Of a stretch of DNA of 22,563 nucleotides, positions 22,519-22,563 are shown in pieces. Position 1 is the first letter of the stretch; every line of letters begins with the position of its first letter. Position numbers and translations under genes: made by a program. The notes beneath the pieces are model-generated. The model saw nothing but the letters and a program-made list of their open reading frames with translations, was not told the origin of the DNA and searched no databases. Location: NCBI GenBank assembly GCA_030017815.1, contig JASEGX010000010.1, forward strand, positions 1 through 22,563. Reading direction: 5' to 3'. This DNA is from Thermodesulfobacteriota bacterium (GTDB lineage Bacteria; Desulfobacterota; QYQD01).

Positions 22519-22561
22519 TAGCGAGCGCATTCCCCGCTGCTTGCGGCGGGGTTAGCGAGCG
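22519..22561. repeat. Palindrome flanked by 9-bp direct repeats
   Basis: CCCCGC (22532-22537) and GCGGGG (22546-22551) form a 6-bp stem. TAGCGAGCG occurs on both sides (22519-22527 and 22553-22561). The layout suggests a dispersed extragenic element with repeated borders. It lies upstream of the binding-protein gene and reaches the window edge, so it may be cut. Confidence 0.55.
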
Positions 22562-22563
22562 AA

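Overview
The window looks like the chromosome of an anaerobic Desulfobacterota-type bacterium (the old Deltaproteobacteria). This is inferred from gene content: a yceD-rpmF-plsX-fab operon ending in rpiB, an electron-transfer flavoprotein (ETF) whose alpha subunit carries a two-cluster ferredoxin domain, a REC-HDOD protein, and short GC-rich palindromes between genes. No 16S rRNA or other direct taxonomic marker is present.

Region 1 (1-9194, minus strand) is a lipid-synthesis operon read from right to left: yceD, rpmF, plsX, fabH, an acyl-CoA dehydrogenase gene, etfB, etfA, fabG, acpP, fabF, rpiB. Two overlapping promoter candidates with perfect TTGACA -35 boxes lie upstream of yceD. fabD, which often follows fabH, is absent. 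Its place holds a dehydrogenase-EtfB-EtfA(ferredoxin) trio with the gene order and domain layout of the caffeyl-CoA reductase CarCDE. No enoyl-ACP reductase gene is visible. The trio is therefore a candidate ETF-driven enoyl-thioester reductase serving fatty acid synthesis, and this is the most interesting hypothesis in the window.

Region 2 (9195-14714) holds gltX and a Memo-family gene on the minus strand. They are separated by a terminator that overlaps a promoter candidate. A TldD/TldE-like protease pair diverges from memo across a 108-bp region with overlapping promoters and a perfect dyad. A small probable exported protein follows.

Region 3 (14715-17862) holds prmA (minus), a D-Ala-D-Ala carboxypeptidase with a very lysine-rich linker (plus), and a 719-bp gene-poor stretch. 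That stretch contains a palindromic repeat and a decayed IS3-family transposase remnant.

Region 4 (17863-22563) is a signalling island: a REC-HDOD protein (plus) convergent with an operon for a PotD-like periplasmic binding protein, a dCache-HAMP histidine kinase and a single-domain response regulator (minus). The kinase is split by an apparent one-base deletion just before its H-box. No ABC permease or ATPase accompanies the binding protein, so it may serve sensing rather than uptake; this is inference.

No tRNA, rRNA, CRISPR array or intact mobile element was seen.
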